The notes below the pieces were generated by a model. The model did not search any database. It saw nothing but the letters and a program-made list of their open reading frames with translations, and had not been told where the DNA came from. The translations under genes and the position numbers were made by a program. From NCBI RefSeq assembly GCF_015767635.1, contig NZ_CP065230.1, positions 3,658,001 to 3,722,000 on the forward strand: DNA of 64,000 nt, written 5' to 3'. Origin of the DNA: Halomonas sp. A40-4. Lineage in GTDB: Bacteria; Pseudomonadota; Gammaproteobacteria; Pseudomonadales; Halomonadaceae. Shown here piece after piece: positions 1-11,958 of the stretch. Numbering within the stretch: position 1 is the first letter of the stretch; the number at the start of each line of letters is the position of its first letter.

Positions 1-468
1 ACGCCCGCCGATACCCAGCAAGGCCAGCACCATGAGATCCCCGTCTGGTACGACGAGAGCGTCGGGCCGGATCTTGAGCGGGTGGCCAAGCGCGCGGGCA
101 TCAGCATTGCCGAGCTGGTTGATCAGCACTGCCAAGACGACTACTGCGTGTTCGCGCTGGGCTTTGCGCCGGGGTACGGCTTCATGGGCTTGGTGAATGA
201 CACCATTGCGACACCACGCCTGACCACTCCCAGGCGGCACGTGGCCGCCGGTAGCGTCGGCATCGCCGATCGTCAAACGGCCATTTACCCACTCCCCTCT
301 CCCGGCGGATGGAACGTGTTGGGCCGCACGGCAGTGCCGCTATTCGAACACGCCAAACGCGGGGAACCGCTATTGCGTCCAGGCGACAGCGTACGCTTCC
401 GGTCTATCTCCCGCGCCGACTTTGAGGCCCAGGGTGGCGATACCACGCCAATGGAGGAACGCTCGTGA
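1..468 (+). CDS. pxpB: 5-oxoprolinase subunit B (partial, 5' end outside window)
   Basis: The frame is open from base 1, so the gene starts upstream. The visible 155 residues are the C-terminal part of the PxpB/KipI family (carboxyltransferase subdomain C/D): an HEIPVWYD stretch, then GPDLERVA, and a GFAPGYGFMG core followed by TPR and the PLPSPGGWNVLGRT signature. PxpB works with PxpA and PxpC to hydrolyse 5-oxoproline to glutamate with ATP in the cytoplasm. The stop codon overlaps the GTG start of pxpC by 4 bases (GTGA), so the two subunits are translationally coupled. KipI-type regulators of sporulation kinases share the fold, but the pairing with pxpC in a gammaproteobacterium favours oxoprolinase. 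Confidence 0.93.
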   Translation, partial: TPADTQQGQHHEIPVWYDESVGPDLERVAKRAGISIAELVDQHCQDDYCVFALGFAPGYGFMGLVNDTIATPRLTTPRRHVAAGSVGIADRQTAIYPLPSPGGWNVLGRTAVPLFEHAKRGEPLLRPGDSVRFRSISRADFEAQGGDTTPMEERS

Positions 469-1400
469 GCCAGGCAGGATTAGTGGTAAAAAAGGCAGGG
501 CCGCTGGCATTGGTTCAAGACGCAGGACGCTTTGGCGTGGGTCATCTGGGTGTCACCCAGGGCGGGGCTGCCGACTGGATCGCATTTCATTGGGCCAACT
601 GGCTACTGGGCAACCCGCTCAACAGCGCTGCCCTTGAAATTGTCATGGGAGGTGGCCTGACGCTGGAAGCCGAGGACGAGGTAACGCTGGCACTGGCCGG
701 TGCCGACCTGGCTGCCACCCTTGACGGCAAACCACTCGCACCCAACGCCAGCTTCAGCTTGCGCTCAGGACAGGAGTTGGCCTTTAAGCAGCCACGTCAG
801 GGGTTACGCGCTTACCTGGCTTTTCCCGGGGGCCTGGATGCACCCGAGGTGCTTGGCAGCCGTTCGTGCACGGTCCGCGAGCAATTAGGCGGCCTGCAGG
901 AGAACGGTCAGCCGCTCATGGCGGGCGAGCGCCTGACGTGGCGGGGAAGCTCTCAACCACCACGCACGCTGCCTGAAAACCTGACCCCGCTCATGCCAAC
1001 GTCCGGCTGCCGCCTGCCCATCGTGCTTGGCTCCCAGGTAGCCAGTTTTTCCGGCAACAGCCTGTATCAGGCGTTTAATACGCCCTGGCAGGTCGATAAC
1101 CGCGCCGACCGCATGGGCATTCGCCTGACCGGGCCGGTGCTTGGCGGCACGCTAAAGGGCATCGTTTCGGAGGGTATACCGCTGGGCGCCGTACAGGTCC
1201 CCCCCGACGGCCAGCCCATTGTGCTGATGAACGACCGCCAGACCATTGGCGGCTACCCACGCCTGGGGGCGTTGACACCAACCGCCTGTGCCACGCTTGC
1301 CCAGTGCCTGCCGGGCACCCAGGTATGGCTGACGCCGGTCAGCGTCAGCCAGGCCCAAGCCGCCTACCGTCGACAGTTCGCCCGCTGGATCTCCGATTAG
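465..1400 (+). CDS. pxpC: 5-oxoprolinase subunit C
   Basis: 311 residues, full length for the PxpC/KipA family (biotin-dependent carboxyltransferase domain AB). Family marks are the N-terminal GLVVKKAGPLALVQDAGRFG, the LGVTQGGAADWIA stretch, YLAFPGGLDAPEVLGS in the middle, and near the C terminus SEGIPLGAVQVPPDGQPIVL then DRQTIGGYPRLG. It forms the 5-oxoprolinase complex with PxpA and PxpB and recycles spontaneously formed pyroglutamate. Start is GTG at 465 inside the pxpB stop. The gene converges on hmp and their stop codons overlap (1397-1400), so no separate terminator fits between them. Confidence 0.94.
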   Translation: MSQAGLVVKKAGPLALVQDAGRFGVGHLGVTQGGAADWIAFHWANWLLGNPLNSAALEIVMGGGLTLEAEDEVTLALAGADLAATLDGKPLAPNASFSLRSGQELAFKQPRQGLRAYLAFPGGLDAPEVLGSRSCTVREQLGGLQENGQPLMAGERLTWRGSSQPPRTLPENLTPLMPTSGCRLPIVLGSQVASFSGNSLYQAFNTPWQVDNRADRMGIRLTGPVLGGTLKGIVSEGIPLGAVQVPPDGQPIVLMNDRQTIGGYPRLGALTPTACATLAQCLPGTQVWLTPVSVSQAQAAYRRQFARWISD

Positions 1401-2566
1401 GCCGCGTTAAGCGGCATGGCGGGACCGAAGTGCTCATAGTGGCGATGTGAATCCGCCACGCCCAGTTGCTTCAGCGCCTGCTCGACACCTTCCATCATGC
1501 CATGGGGGCCAACGAAGTAGCAGTGCGCGCCTTCGGGTAAATAATCGGCCAGCAGCGCCTGGTGGAGACGCCCTTGATGGTCGCCTTCGTCGCCTTGCTC
1601 AAATACGGTCACCAGCGTGAACTGTGCCGGATAGGCCTTTTCAAGCGCGCGTAGCTCATCGGCAAAGGCCCAATATTCAGGGCTTTGTGCCGCGTGCAGA
1701 TAGACCACCCGGCGGCCCTGGCCAAGTGCCTGTTTGGCGATCGGCAGCAGCGGGGTCTGCCCCACACCGCCGCTGATCAGCATCAGCGGTGCGTCACCGG
1801 GTACCAGCGTCATCTCACCCGCCGGAGGAAGTAACTCGACAACCCCGCCATTGGCTAACTGATCGTGGAAGTAACGGCTCACGCGACCATCGCTCTCGCG
1901 CTTGATCGACACCCGGTAGGCGCGGCCGTTGGGTGTTGCCGACAGGCTATAGTGGCGGTGCACCGGCTCGCCGTCGATGGTCACCTTGACGCCGATGTAC
2001 TGGCCGGGCGCATGCGCCGCCACCGGGCCGCCGTCTTCGGGCTCAAGGATGAACGACCGAATCACCGCGCTTTCCTGCTGGCTATCCGCCACGCGGAAAC
2101 GCCGGGTGCCGCGCCAGCCGCCTTCACGTTGCTCAAACTCCTGATAGCGGTTTTCTTCCAGCTCGATCAATAAATCGGCAAGCTCCTGGTAGAGCGCTCC
2201 CCAGGCATCAGCGATCTCAGGGGTAACCGCATCGCCCAACACTTCACCAATCGCCATCATCAGGCACTCGCCCACAATCGGATACTGCTCCGGCAAAATG
2301 CCCAGCGATACGTGTTTGTTGACCACCGTTTCGAGCGTTTGACGGGCTTTCACTGGGTCTTCGCGCAAGCCTACATAGGCCAATACGGCGCCTGCCAATG
2401 CCCGGGGCTGGGCGCCGTTTTGCTGATGAACCTGATTGAAAAGCGGCTTCACGCTGGGGTAACGCTCAAACATCAGCGGGTAAAAACGCTGGGTGATGGT
2501 ATTCAAGTGTTCCGCCACGACGGGCGCGGTGGCAGCAATTAACGCTTCTTGGTCTTGGGTAAGCAT
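1397..2566 (-). CDS. hmp: flavohemoglobin / nitric oxide dioxygenase
   Basis: 389 residues from the ATG at 2566 (MLTQDQEAL); a longer reading back to 2731 adds 55 residues that run through the AT-rich promoter and is rejected. Residues 1-140 are a globin with the B10 tyrosine at 29 and the proximal haem histidine at 85. From about 150 follows the FAD domain (RHYSLS) and then the NAD domain (LMLISGGVGQTPLLP, YFVGPHGMM). The enzyme oxidises NO to nitrate with O2 and NAD(P)H in the cytoplasm. It diverges from nsrR, and a candidate NsrR operator lies 44 bp upstream of this start, so NO-responsive control is very likely. Confidence 0.96.
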   Translation of the reverse strand: MLTQDQEALIAATAPVVAEHLNTITQRFYPLMFERYPSVKPLFNQVHQQNGAQPRALAGAVLAYVGLREDPVKARQTLETVVNKHVSLGILPEQYPIVGECLMMAIGEVLGDAVTPEIADAWGALYQELADLLIELEENRYQEFEQREGGWRGTRRFRVADSQQESAVIRSFILEPEDGGPVAAHAPGQYIGVKVTIDGEPVHRHYSLSATPNGRAYRVSIKRESDGRVSRYFHDQLANGGVVELLPPAGEMTLVPGDAPLMLISGGVGQTPLLPIAKQALGQGRRVVYLHAAQSPEYWAFADELRALEKAYPAQFTLVTVFEQGDEGDHQGRLHQALLADYLPEGAHCYFVGPHGMMEGVEQALKQLGVADSHRHYEHFGPAMPLNAA

Positions 2567-2609
2567 GGTGAGCCTCGCTGATTGAGTGATAGGGCGACGT
2601 TTTTTATTA

Positions 2610-2632
2610 AAGTAGTATATATAATACATCTT
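2610..2632. promoter_or_regulatory. candidate NsrR operator between hmp and nsrR
   Basis: An 11-1-11 imperfect palindrome with arms AAGTAGTATAT and ATAATACATCTT-type (outer AAG/CTT and inner TAT/ATA pairs conserved; 7 of 11 positions pair). This resembles the NsrR consensus AANATGCATTT-n-AAATGCATNTT. It sits in the hmp-nsrR intergenic region in AT-rich DNA, where the hmp promoter must be. Function is inferred from motif and position. Confidence 0.65.
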
Positions 2633-2781
2633 TAAGCGTTGCCGCCAACCTTCAGCGACAATCTGCCACATCACCCGGCTACCCGGCCTGGCCGCTGTCC
2701 TTGAGCGCGCTTCGCCTTGTCCCCAATTCACCGTATAATGGAAGTTTGAGCGATCGCCCTTCGACCCGTCGCGGACTGTCT

Positions 2782-3234
2782 ATGCACCTGACCAGCTTTA
2801 CCGATTATTCCATTCGCGTGCTGCTCTATCTGGCGGTAAAAGGCGAGGAGCGCGCAACGATCGACGAGATCGCCTCGACGTATAACGTATCGCGCCATCA
2901 CGTGATGAAGATCGTCCAGGAGCTCAACCAAAAAGGTTACCTCACCGCCCTACGCGGCAAGCACGGCGGCCTGTGGCTGAAGCGCGACCCTGCCAGCATC
3001 AAACTCGGTGCCCTGGTGCGCGATACCGAGTCTGAATTTGGCTTGGTGGAATGCTTTCGCGACAAAAACGCCTGCGTTATCACCCCCGCCTGTCGTCTGC
3101 CGCCTGTACTGAATGAGGCATTGGAAGCGTTTTTTGCTGTGCTCGATCGCTACACCCTGGCAGATCTGCTGGAAGAGCGTTTGCCGCAGCTACGCCAGCT
3201 ACTGCGCATTCCAGCGCTGAACGTGACGACCTAA
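2782..3234 (+). CDS. nsrR: NO-sensing Rrf2-family repressor NsrR
   Basis: 150 residues from the ATG at 2782 (MHLTSFTDYSIRVL), the usual NsrR N terminus; the frame is open further upstream but that stretch is non-homologous. Winged helix at 1-60 with the SRHHVMKIVQEL recognition helix and the GKHGG wing. Three iron-sulfur cysteines at 91, 98 and 104 in the ECFRDKNACVITPAC block match the NsrR [Fe-S] cluster site rather than IscR. In NsrR, NO destroys the cluster and releases targets such as hmp. It diverges from hmp, a common arrangement. Confidence 0.93.
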   Translation: MHLTSFTDYSIRVLLYLAVKGEERATIDEIASTYNVSRHHVMKIVQELNQKGYLTALRGKHGGLWLKRDPASIKLGALVRDTESEFGLVECFRDKNACVITPACRLPPVLNEALEAFFAVLDRYTLADLLEERLPQLRQLLRIPALNVTT

Positions 3235-3262
3235 ACCACAGAAAAGAGCCGGCACTAGTGGC

Positions 3263-3294
3263 AAAAAAAAGGCGCTGCCCGAGGGCAGCGCCTT
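3263..3294 (-). terminator. Rho-independent terminator of katG
   Basis: A perfect 12-bp stem (AAGGCGCTGCCC / GGGCAGCGCCTT) with a 2-base loop spans 3269-3294. Read on the minus strand it is followed by a run of eight T (3263-3270 as A on the plus strand), 20 bp beyond the katG stop. The stem could also stop nsrR transcripts on the other strand, though without a strong T tract there. Confidence 0.9.
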
Positions 3295-3313
3295 GTCGAT
3301 GGCGGCGTCGCGC

Positions 3314-5476
<2,163 letters not shown>

Positions 5477-5623
5477 TCAATTGCTTTTGTCGCTGGCAAG
5501 TACCAGCACAACCATCGATGGGTGCTCGCTAGTCGTATATGACCCCGCCAACACCGCATTTGTCTTGTTAATGTTTTAGACCACTATCGCCATAGTCTCA
5601 ATTTGCATTTAACCAATGATTTA

Positions 5624-5638
5624 ATAGCCTTGACCTAT
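5624..5638. promoter_or_regulatory. possible OxyR half-site upstream of katG
   Basis: ATAG-N7-CTAT is exact here, which is half of the OxyR pattern (four tetramers at 7-base intervals). The outer tetramers at the expected spacing match only partly (two or fewer of four bases each on most). The position, 160 bp upstream of katG, is a little far but in the only non-coding DNA in front of the gene. Treat as a weak candidate. Confidence 0.35.
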
Positions 5639-5671
5639 AAGCAATATGACTCACCCGTCAAGCACACTCGC

Positions 5672-6682
5672 CTAGCGGTTGACGGTAAACTCTTCGGTGT
5701 CGATGTCGGCCTGCTGGGCGTCGCTGTAGCGCCCGCCAGCGACCTGCTCGGGCGTCAGCATCGCGGTGAGTTGCTGACAGGTGGCGGCATCCAGATAGAG
5801 CGTCTCGGCCGAGAGGTTATCGCGCATATGGGCCATCGAGGTGGAACCGGGGATCGGAATGACGTCGGCGCCCTGGGCATTGACCCACGCCAACGCCAGC
5901 TGAGCAGAGGTAACACCTAGACGCTTGGCAAGCCGTGTGACGTCATCGAGCAACTCCCGGTTATGGGCAAAGTTATCCGGGCTGAAGCGCGGCATATGAC
6001 GGCGCATGTCGCCCTCGGGCAAGCGCGCCGGGTCACTGATCGCCTCGGCCAGGAACCCGCGCCCCAGCGGGCTGAACGCCACCAAGGCCGTGTTCGTCTC
6101 CCGGCAGGCCTTTAGCAGGGCAATCTCGGGATTGCGCGTCCACAGCGAGTATTCAGACTGCACGGCGGCAATGGGGTATTCCGTCACTGCACGGCGCAGC
6201 GTCGCCGCGGAAATTTCGGAAAGCCCCACCCCGCCGATCTTGCCCGCATCCACCAGACGGCCCAGCGCCCCGACGCTTTCCTCGATCGGCACCTGGCGGT
6301 CGAGGCGGTGCAGGTAATAGATATCGATGTGATCGGTTTGCAGACGTTTAAGGCTGGCCTCGCACTGGCGACGCAGCGTGTCGGGGTGCCCATTGATCAC
6401 CCGCTTGTTTGTCTCGAGGTCAATCGCCATGCCGCACTTGCTGGCCAGTAGCACCTGCTCACGCTTCCCCTTCAGCGCGCGGCCAAGCAGCGTTTCGTTG
6501 GCCGTGGCGCCGTAGAGCGTGGCGGTATCAAAGTGGCGATAGCCCATATCGAACGCTGAATCGAGGGCGCGCAGCGCCTCCGGCTCGGGCACTTGCTGAC
6601 CGTAGCCGTGGGAAAGGTTCATGCAGCCAAGCCCGATCGAGGGGGCGTGGACGGCGCGGAGGCGTTGAAGAAAACTCGACAT
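5672..6682 (-). CDS. aldo/keto reductase
   Basis: 336 residues from the ATG at 6682, which has GGGA a few bases upstream; a GTG at 6703 is possible but has no ribosome site. AKR-fold marks: IGLGCMNLSHGYG, then HFDTATLYG supplying the catalytic Asp and Tyr, LLASKCG with the Lys, and YYLHRLD with the His. Later come GVGLSEISAATLRRA and AFSPLGRGFL, and VIPIPGSTSMAHMRDN near the end for NADPH binding. The pattern is that of the AKR11/13-type oxidoreductases acting on small aldehydes. Substrate unknown. It lies 30 bp beyond the ABC exporter stop, so may share its transcript. Confidence 0.88.
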   Translation of the reverse strand: MSSFLQRLRAVHAPSIGLGCMNLSHGYGQQVPEPEALRALDSAFDMGYRHFDTATLYGATANETLLGRALKGKREQVLLASKCGMAIDLETNKRVINGHPDTLRRQCEASLKRLQTDHIDIYYLHRLDRQVPIEESVGALGRLVDAGKIGGVGLSEISAATLRRAVTEYPIAAVQSEYSLWTRNPEIALLKACRETNTALVAFSPLGRGFLAEAISDPARLPEGDMRRHMPRFSPDNFAHNRELLDDVTRLAKRLGVTSAQLALAWVNAQGADVIPIPGSTSMAHMRDNLSAETLYLDAATCQQLTAMLTPEQVAGGRYSDAQQADIDTEEFTVNR

Positions 6683-6712
6683 GGCAATTCCCGTATTGAT
6701 CACGCAACTGTT

Positions 6713-8479
6713 TTATAACGTTTCACCACCAAACTGCAACGCGACCAAATGGCGATAGAGCCCACTGGTCGTGATCAGCTCGCGGTGCGTTCCCGCCGCC
6801 ACCAACCGCCCGCCGTCGAACACCAGCAGGCGATCCGCGGCGATCACTGTGGCCAGCCGGTGGGCAATGACGATGCTGGTGCGCCCGACCATCAGCCGAT
6901 CCAGCGCCTGCTGGACAAGGCGCTCGCTTTCCGCATCCAGCGCGCTGGTGGCTTCATCCAGCAACAGCACGGCAGGATCTTTGAGCAGCGCCCGGGCGAT
7001 GGCAAGGCGCTGACGTTGACCGCCGGAAAGCTGCACGCCTCCAGGGCCAAGGGGCGTATCGAAACCTTGCGGAAGCGCATCGATAAAGTCCAGAGCGCTG
7101 GCATCCTGGGCTGCCATGCGTAGCCTTTCATTACTCGCTTCAGCGTCCCCATAGCGTAGATTCTCGGCCACCGTACCACTGAACAGCACCGGCGCCTGCG
7201 CCACCAGCCCCATGACACGGCGCAAGGCCACCAGATCCAGGGTGCGGATATCGTAGCCATCCAGGGTGACTTGCCCCTGACTTGGATCGTAAAAACGCAG
7301 CAACAACGCCAGCAAGGTACTTTTACCGGCCCCCGAGGGTCCCACCACGGCGACCCGTTCGCCCGGCTGAATATGCAGATCAACATCAACCAGCGCCGGG
7401 GTTTCCCGGCCAGGATAGGTGAAGCTTAAGTTTTCCAGCGCAATATCGCCCTGTGATGGTCTGGGCAGGGCTTGCGGCGGCACGGGGGACTGGATCCTGG
7501 GTTGGGTATCGAGCAACTCCAGCAGGCGTTCCGCCGCCCCCGCCGCACGCTGCACGTCGCCTGCCACTTCGGCCAGGGTGGCAATCGCTCCTGCCGCCAG
7601 CACCGCGTAGAAGATGAACGCCGAGAGCTCACCGGGGCTCATGGTGCCGGCCAATACGGCCTGACCGCCCTGCCAGAGCATCAAGCCCACGGCGGTGAAT
7701 ACCACCAGCATGGCGATGCCGGTCAGCCAGGCGCGCTGCTGGGTGCGTTCAACGGCACTGGAGAAAGCTTGCTCTACACGCTCGCTATAATGCGTCTTAT
7801 CCACCGGCTCGTGGGTAAACGCCTGAAGCGTCTGGATGCCACTCAGCGCTTCTTCGGCATAGCGGCCAAGCTCGGCCACCCGATCCTGACTGGTGCGCGA
7901 CAGCCGCCTGACACGCCGGCCGTACCACACAATAGGTAACAGCGTCGCCGGAATGCCGATCAGCACCATCGCCGACAGCCACGGCTGGGTCACCAGCATG
8001 AGCACCACGGCGCCTACCAGCATGACCAGGTTACGCAGCGCCAGCGACACCGACGAGCCGAACAGGCTTTGCAGGACGCTGGTATCCGCCGTCAGCCTCG
8101 AGGCAATCTCACCAGCGGCGCGGCCGTCGCTTGCGCTCTCGAAAAAGCTCGGCTCCAGGGTCAGCAAATGGTCAAACACGCGCTGGCGCAAGTCGGCCGC
8201 CAGCCGCTCGCCGATCCAGGTCACCTGGTAGTAGCGTAGCGCGGACGCCAGCGCCAGTACCGTCACCACGGCCAGCATCAGCGCCAGCGATTGGGCCAGC
8301 GCCTGCTGATTCGCAGCCAGAAACCCACGATCGATCACCAGACGCAGTCCGTTGCCCAGCAGCAGAACGCTCCCCGAGGCCAACAAAAGCGCCAGGCCTG
8401 CCAGGGCCAGCCGCACCCGATAGGGGCGAAGCAGCCCCAGCAGGCGCAGCAGCACGCGGGGGTCAGGGCGTTGGTTCAT
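6713..8479 (-). CDS. ABC exporter, fused membrane and ATPase domains (ABCB/MsbA-like)
   Basis: 588 residues from the ATG at 8479 (MNQRPDPRVLL). Frames reach back to a GTG at 8542, but that lies against the pntB terminator, so the inner start is preferred. Residues 1-330 carry six membrane helices of the type I exporter fold. The ATPase follows with Walker A GPSGAGKST, Q-loop VAQAPVLFSG, signature LSGGQRQR, Walker B VLLLDEATSALD and the H-loop IAHRL. It should act as a homodimer in the inner membrane. Cargo cannot be told from sequence; lipid or drug export are the common roles of the family. The neighbours give no clue. Confidence 0.88.
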   Translation of the reverse strand: MNQRPDPRVLLRLLGLLRPYRVRLALAGLALLLASGSVLLLGNGLRLVIDRGFLAANQQALAQSLALMLAVVTVLALASALRYYQVTWIGERLAADLRQRVFDHLLTLEPSFFESASDGRAAGEIASRLTADTSVLQSLFGSSVSLALRNLVMLVGAVVLMLVTQPWLSAMVLIGIPATLLPIVWYGRRVRRLSRTSQDRVAELGRYAEEALSGIQTLQAFTHEPVDKTHYSERVEQAFSSAVERTQQRAWLTGIAMLVVFTAVGLMLWQGGQAVLAGTMSPGELSAFIFYAVLAAGAIATLAEVAGDVQRAAGAAERLLELLDTQPRIQSPVPPQALPRPSQGDIALENLSFTYPGRETPALVDVDLHIQPGERVAVVGPSGAGKSTLLALLLRFYDPSQGQVTLDGYDIRTLDLVALRRVMGLVAQAPVLFSGTVAENLRYGDAEASNERLRMAAQDASALDFIDALPQGFDTPLGPGGVQLSGGQRQRLAIARALLKDPAVLLLDEATSALDAESERLVQQALDRLMVGRTSIVIAHRLATVIAADRLLVFDGGRLVAAGTHRELITTSGLYRHLVALQFGGETL

Positions 8480-8547
8480 GGTAGCGAGTGCCCCAAAAAG
8501 AAGGCGGTCAATGACCATAGCAGGCGTATCGAGGGCCTGCACAGCAT

Positions 8548-8575
8548 AAAAAAGCCCGCGATGGCTCGCGGGCTT
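8548..8575 (-). terminator. Rho-independent terminator of pntAB
   Basis: Perfect 10-bp stem AAGCCCGCGA / TCGCGGGCTT (8552-8575) with loop TGGC, followed on the minus strand by six T. It lies about 30 bp beyond the pntB stop and just before the start of the ABC exporter. Confidence 0.9.
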
Positions 8576-8605
8576 CGTTCTGGATCGTTATCTGCGTGGG
8601 TCGAC

Positions 8606-10048
8606 CTATTCGACCATCGGCAGTAGCGAGTTGATGCTGTCGCGGGCGTCGCCGTAGAACATGCGGCTGTTTTCCTTGAAGAACAGCGGGTTCTCGATCC
8701 CCGAGTAGCCGGTGCCCTGGCCACGCTTGCAGATGAACACCTGCTTGGCTTCCCAGACCTTCAACACGGGCATGCCAGCGATCGGGCTGTTGGGGTCTTC
8801 CTCGGCAGCCGGATTGACGATGTCGTTGGAACCGATAACGATGACGACGTCGGTGGTGGCAAAATCATCATTGATTTCATCCATTTCCAACACGATATCG
8901 TACGGCACCTTGGCCTCGGCGAGCAGCACGTTCATATGCCCCGGCAGACGTCCCGCCACGGGGTGAATACCGAAGCGGACTTCCTTACCCGCCGCACGAA
9001 GCTTGCGTACCAGGTCGCTGACGGCGGTTTGCGCCTGCGCCACTGCCATGCCGTAACCCGGCACGATAACGACGCTGTCGGCGTCGTTCAAGGCACTGGC
9101 TACTCCGTTTGCATCAATCGCCACCTGCTCGCCTTCGATCTCGGCGGCCGGCCCTTGGGTGCCGCCAAAGCCGCCCAGGATCACGCTGATGAAGTTACGG
9201 TTCATCGCCTTGCACATGATATACGAGAGAATGGCACCCGATGAGCCCACCAGTGCGCCGGTGACGATCAGCAGGTCGTTGGATAGCGTGAAACCGATGG
9301 CAGCTGCCGCCCAGCCCGAGTAGCTGTTGAGCATGGAGACCACGACCGGCATGTCCGCCCCGCCGATGCCCATGATCAGGTGGTAGCCGATAAAGAACGC
9401 CAGCGCTGCCAGCAGGATCAGCGTCCAGAAGCCCGCGCCGTTGAGGTACATGATCGCCAGCAGAAGCGACAGCGCCGCTGCCCCGGCGTTGAGCATATGC
9501 CCACCCGGCAGCTGCTTCGGCTTACCGTCAACCTTGCCAGCCAGCTTGCCAAAGGCGATGACCGAGCCGGTAAAGGTCACCGCGCCGATGAAGATCCCCA
9601 GCACCACCTCGATCTGCAGGAACATCAGCTCATCGGGGGCTTTGGTCGCCACCAGCGCGGCAAAGGCGGAAAACTCCTGCATCGCGCCATCGGCGGCCTG
9701 TGCCGCCATCACCCGACGGCGCTCCAGATCCGCGCTCCAGGCAACAAACACCGCGGCCAGACCGACAAAACTATGCAGTGCGGCCACCAGCTGGGGCATT
9801 TCGGTCATCTCGACCTTTTTAGCCAGGTATACCCCGATGGCGGCGCCGATAATCATCATCGGAATCAGCCACCAGTAGCCACCGATACCGGGGCCAAAGG
9901 CAGTGAAGAACACCGCTACCGCCATGCCGACGATGCCGTACCACACCGCTCGCTTGGCTTTCTCCTGGTTACTCAACCCCCCCAATGAGAGGATAAACAA
10001 AACACTTGCCGCGATCGCCGCAGCAGATACGAATCCTTGACCTAACAT
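8606..10048 (-). CDS. pntB: NAD(P) transhydrogenase subunit beta
   Basis: 480 residues. The N-terminal half is a run of membrane helices (domain II) and the C-terminal 200 residues are the NADP(H)-binding domain III with [34 protein letters not shown], and the final [17 protein letters not shown]. With PntA it couples proton entry across the inner membrane to hydride transfer from NADH to NADP+. It starts 16 bp after the pntA stop and shares its transcript, which ends at the hairpin at 8552-8575. Confidence 0.97.
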   Translation of the reverse strand: MLGQGFVSAAAIAASVLFILSLGGLSNQEKAKRAVWYGIVGMAVAVFFTAFGPGIGGYWWLIPMMIIGAAIGVYLAKKVEMTEMPQLVAALHSFVGLAAVFVAWSADLERRRVMAAQAADGAMQEFSAFAALVATKAPDELMFLQIEVVLGIFIGAVTFTGSVIAFGKLAGKVDGKPKQLPGGHMLNAGAAALSLLLAIMYLNGAGFWTLILLAALAFFIGYHLIMGIGGADMPVVVSMLNSYSGWAAAAIGFTLSNDLLIVTGALVGSSGAILSYIMCKAMNRNFISVILGGFGGTQGPAAEIEGEQVAIDANGVASALNDADSVVIVPGYGMAVAQAQTAVSDLVRKLRAAGKEVRFGIHPVAGRLPGHMNVLLAEAKVPYDIVLEMDEINDDFATTDVVIVIGSNDIVNPAAEEDPNSPIAGMPVLKVWEAKQVFICKRGQGTGYSGIENPLFFKENSRMFYGDARDSINSLLPMVE

Positions 10049-10064
10049 ATCGTTTCTCCGCTGC

Positions 10065-11642
10065 TTAGGATTTCTGGAACATGGCGAGCATCCGGCGTGT
10101 CACCAGGAAGCCACCCACGATATTAATGGTCGCAATCAGCACCGAAATGGCGGCTAATATGCCGACGATCACGCTACTCGTGCCGATCTGCAGGATAGCG
10201 CCGAGAATGATGATGCCCGAGATTGCGTTGGTCACCGCCATGAGTGGCGTGTGCAGCGAGTGGCTGACGTTCCAGATCACCTGGAAACCGATAAAGCAGG
10301 CCAATACAAACACAATGAAGTGCTGCATGAACGAGACGGGCGCCACCTGGCCAAGCAGCAGCATGAGGGCACCACCTATCGCCAACAAGCCTGCCTGTCG
10401 CTTGGTCTGAGCCTTGAACGCCGCATGCTCGGCGGCTTTTTTCTCCTCCGGCGTCGGTTCCTTTTCTTTCTTCTTCGGCGGAGCCGCGCCAATCGCTTTC
10501 ACTTTGGGCGGCGGCGGCGGGAAGGTGATCTCGCCTTGATGCGCGACGGTGGCACCACGGATCACGTCGTCATCCATGTTGTGATTGATCACACCGTCTT
10601 TCTCGGGGGTGAGATCGGTCAGCATATGACGGATATTGGTGGCGTACAGCAGCGACGCCTGGGTGGCCATGCGCGAGGGGAAATCGGTGTAACCCACCAC
10701 GACCACGCCGTTATCACTCACCACACGCTCGTCGGGCTTGGTCAGGTCACAGTTGCCGCCTTTCTCGGCTGCCAGGTCGATAATCACCGAGCCGGGCTTC
10801 ATCGCGGCAACCATATCCTCAAGCCACAGCTTGGGAGCTGGCTTACCGGGAATCAGCGCGGTGGTAATCACGATATCCACATCCGGCGCCTGCTCGCGGA
10901 AACACTCAAGCTGTTTTTCGCGGAACTCGGGGCTGGAAGGTGCCGCGTAACCACCGCTTTCGGAACCGTCCTGGCTTTCGTCAAATTCGAGGAACAGGAA
11001 CTCGGCGCCCATGGATTCAATCTGTTCAGACACTTCGGGGCGCACGTCAAAGGCGCGCACAACGGCGCCCAGGCTGGTTGCCGTACCGATCGCCGCCAAG
11101 CCCGCCACGCCAGCGCCGACCACCAGCACTTTGGCAGGCGGGACCTTGCCGGCGGCGGTGACCTGACCGGTAAAGAAGCGGCCGAAGTTGTTGCCTGCCT
11201 CAATGACGGCACGGTAACCCGCAATATTGGCCATGGACGATAGCGCGTCCATCTTCTGTGCCCGGGAAATACGCGGCACCATGTCCATCGCCACCACGGT
11301 GGCACCCTGCGCCTTGCAGGCTTCCAGCAGCGCTTCGTTTTGCGCTGGCCAGAAGAAGGTAATCAGGGTTTGACCTTCGTGCAGCTGCTTGACTTCGTCA
11401 TCGGAAGGCTCGCGGACTTTAATGACCACCTCGGCGTCGCGCCACAGCGCATCAGCGCCGTCTACAACGCTCACGCCCGCGTCGCGATACGCGGCGTCAC
11501 TAAAGCCCGCCGCCTCACCGGCGCCAGCTTCAATCAGGCACTCATGGCCCAGCTTCTGAATATGTTGGGCGCTCTCGGGGGTGAGCGCGACGCGCGCCTC
11601 CCCCCGGGCACTTTCTTTCGGTGCGCCTATTTTCACTCGCAT
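10065..11642 (-). CDS. pntA: NAD(P) transhydrogenase subunit alpha
   Basis: 525 residues, slightly longer than the E. coli protein (510). Residues 1-375 form the NAD(H)-binding domain I, with the N-terminal [20 protein letters not shown] and the nucleotide fold [18 protein letters not shown] Lys/Pro/Glu-rich linker ([11 protein letters not shown] to EEKK) leads to four membrane helices at the C terminus (about 415-520). The fused form is the E. coli type rather than the split PntAA/PntAB form. It is first in the pntAB operon; its promoter must lie in 11643-11958. Confidence 0.97.
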   Translation of the reverse strand: MRVKIGAPKESARGEARVALTPESAQHIQKLGHECLIEAGAGEAAGFSDAAYRDAGVSVVDGADALWRDAEVVIKVREPSDDEVKQLHEGQTLITFFWPAQNEALLEACKAQGATVVAMDMVPRISRAQKMDALSSMANIAGYRAVIEAGNNFGRFFTGQVTAAGKVPPAKVLVVGAGVAGLAAIGTATSLGAVVRAFDVRPEVSEQIESMGAEFLFLEFDESQDGSESGGYAAPSSPEFREKQLECFREQAPDVDIVITTALIPGKPAPKLWLEDMVAAMKPGSVIIDLAAEKGGNCDLTKPDERVVSDNGVVVVGYTDFPSRMATQASLLYATNIRHMLTDLTPEKDGVINHNMDDDVIRGATVAHQGEITFPPPPPKVKAIGAAPPKKKEKEPTPEEKKAAEHAAFKAQTKRQAGLLAIGGALMLLLGQVAPVSFMQHFIVFVLACFIGFQVIWNVSHSLHTPLMAVTNAISGIIILGAILQIGTSSVIVGILAAISVLIATINIVGGFLVTRRMLAMFQKS

Positions 11643-11958
11643 TCTCCTTTATTGTATGACGTAAGCTTTACCTTCCTGCAGTGCCGCGGGTCAAACGTTG
11701 GGCACTGTCCATTTTCGACGTTAGTCAAAGCGCTTCTCAGCCGCCTAGGATCTAACGCCATCATCGCCAGATACTATTCAACCTTTGATTCAACTGCGTT
11801 GTTTAATTACAACATGGACCCAGACCAGTGTGCATGATGGCCCCGATAACGTCTAAATTCGTTAGCAAGCTCATAAAATCCTGATCAAACCACCTATCAG
11901 CATAACGATTAGGGTACCGCCATTTGACGTGGGAGCGTCATGCTCGCTTCCATTAGCG
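11643..11958. other. non-coding gap upstream of pntA, downstream of metY
   Basis: 316 bp with no convincing gene. It must hold the pntA promoter. A near palindrome GTTGT-ttaatt-ACAAC at 11798-11813 is the only symmetric element noticed. No T-tract hairpin was found for metY on the minus strand. Confidence 0.5.

Noticed and set aside
10251..11243. 330-codon plus-strand frame opposite pntA
   Set aside because: Antisense shadow of a certain gene, His/Arg-rich composition, no family.
11798..11813. Near palindrome GTTGT-ttaatt-ACAAC
   Set aside because: Inner bases are not symmetric and the position relative to pntA is not informative.
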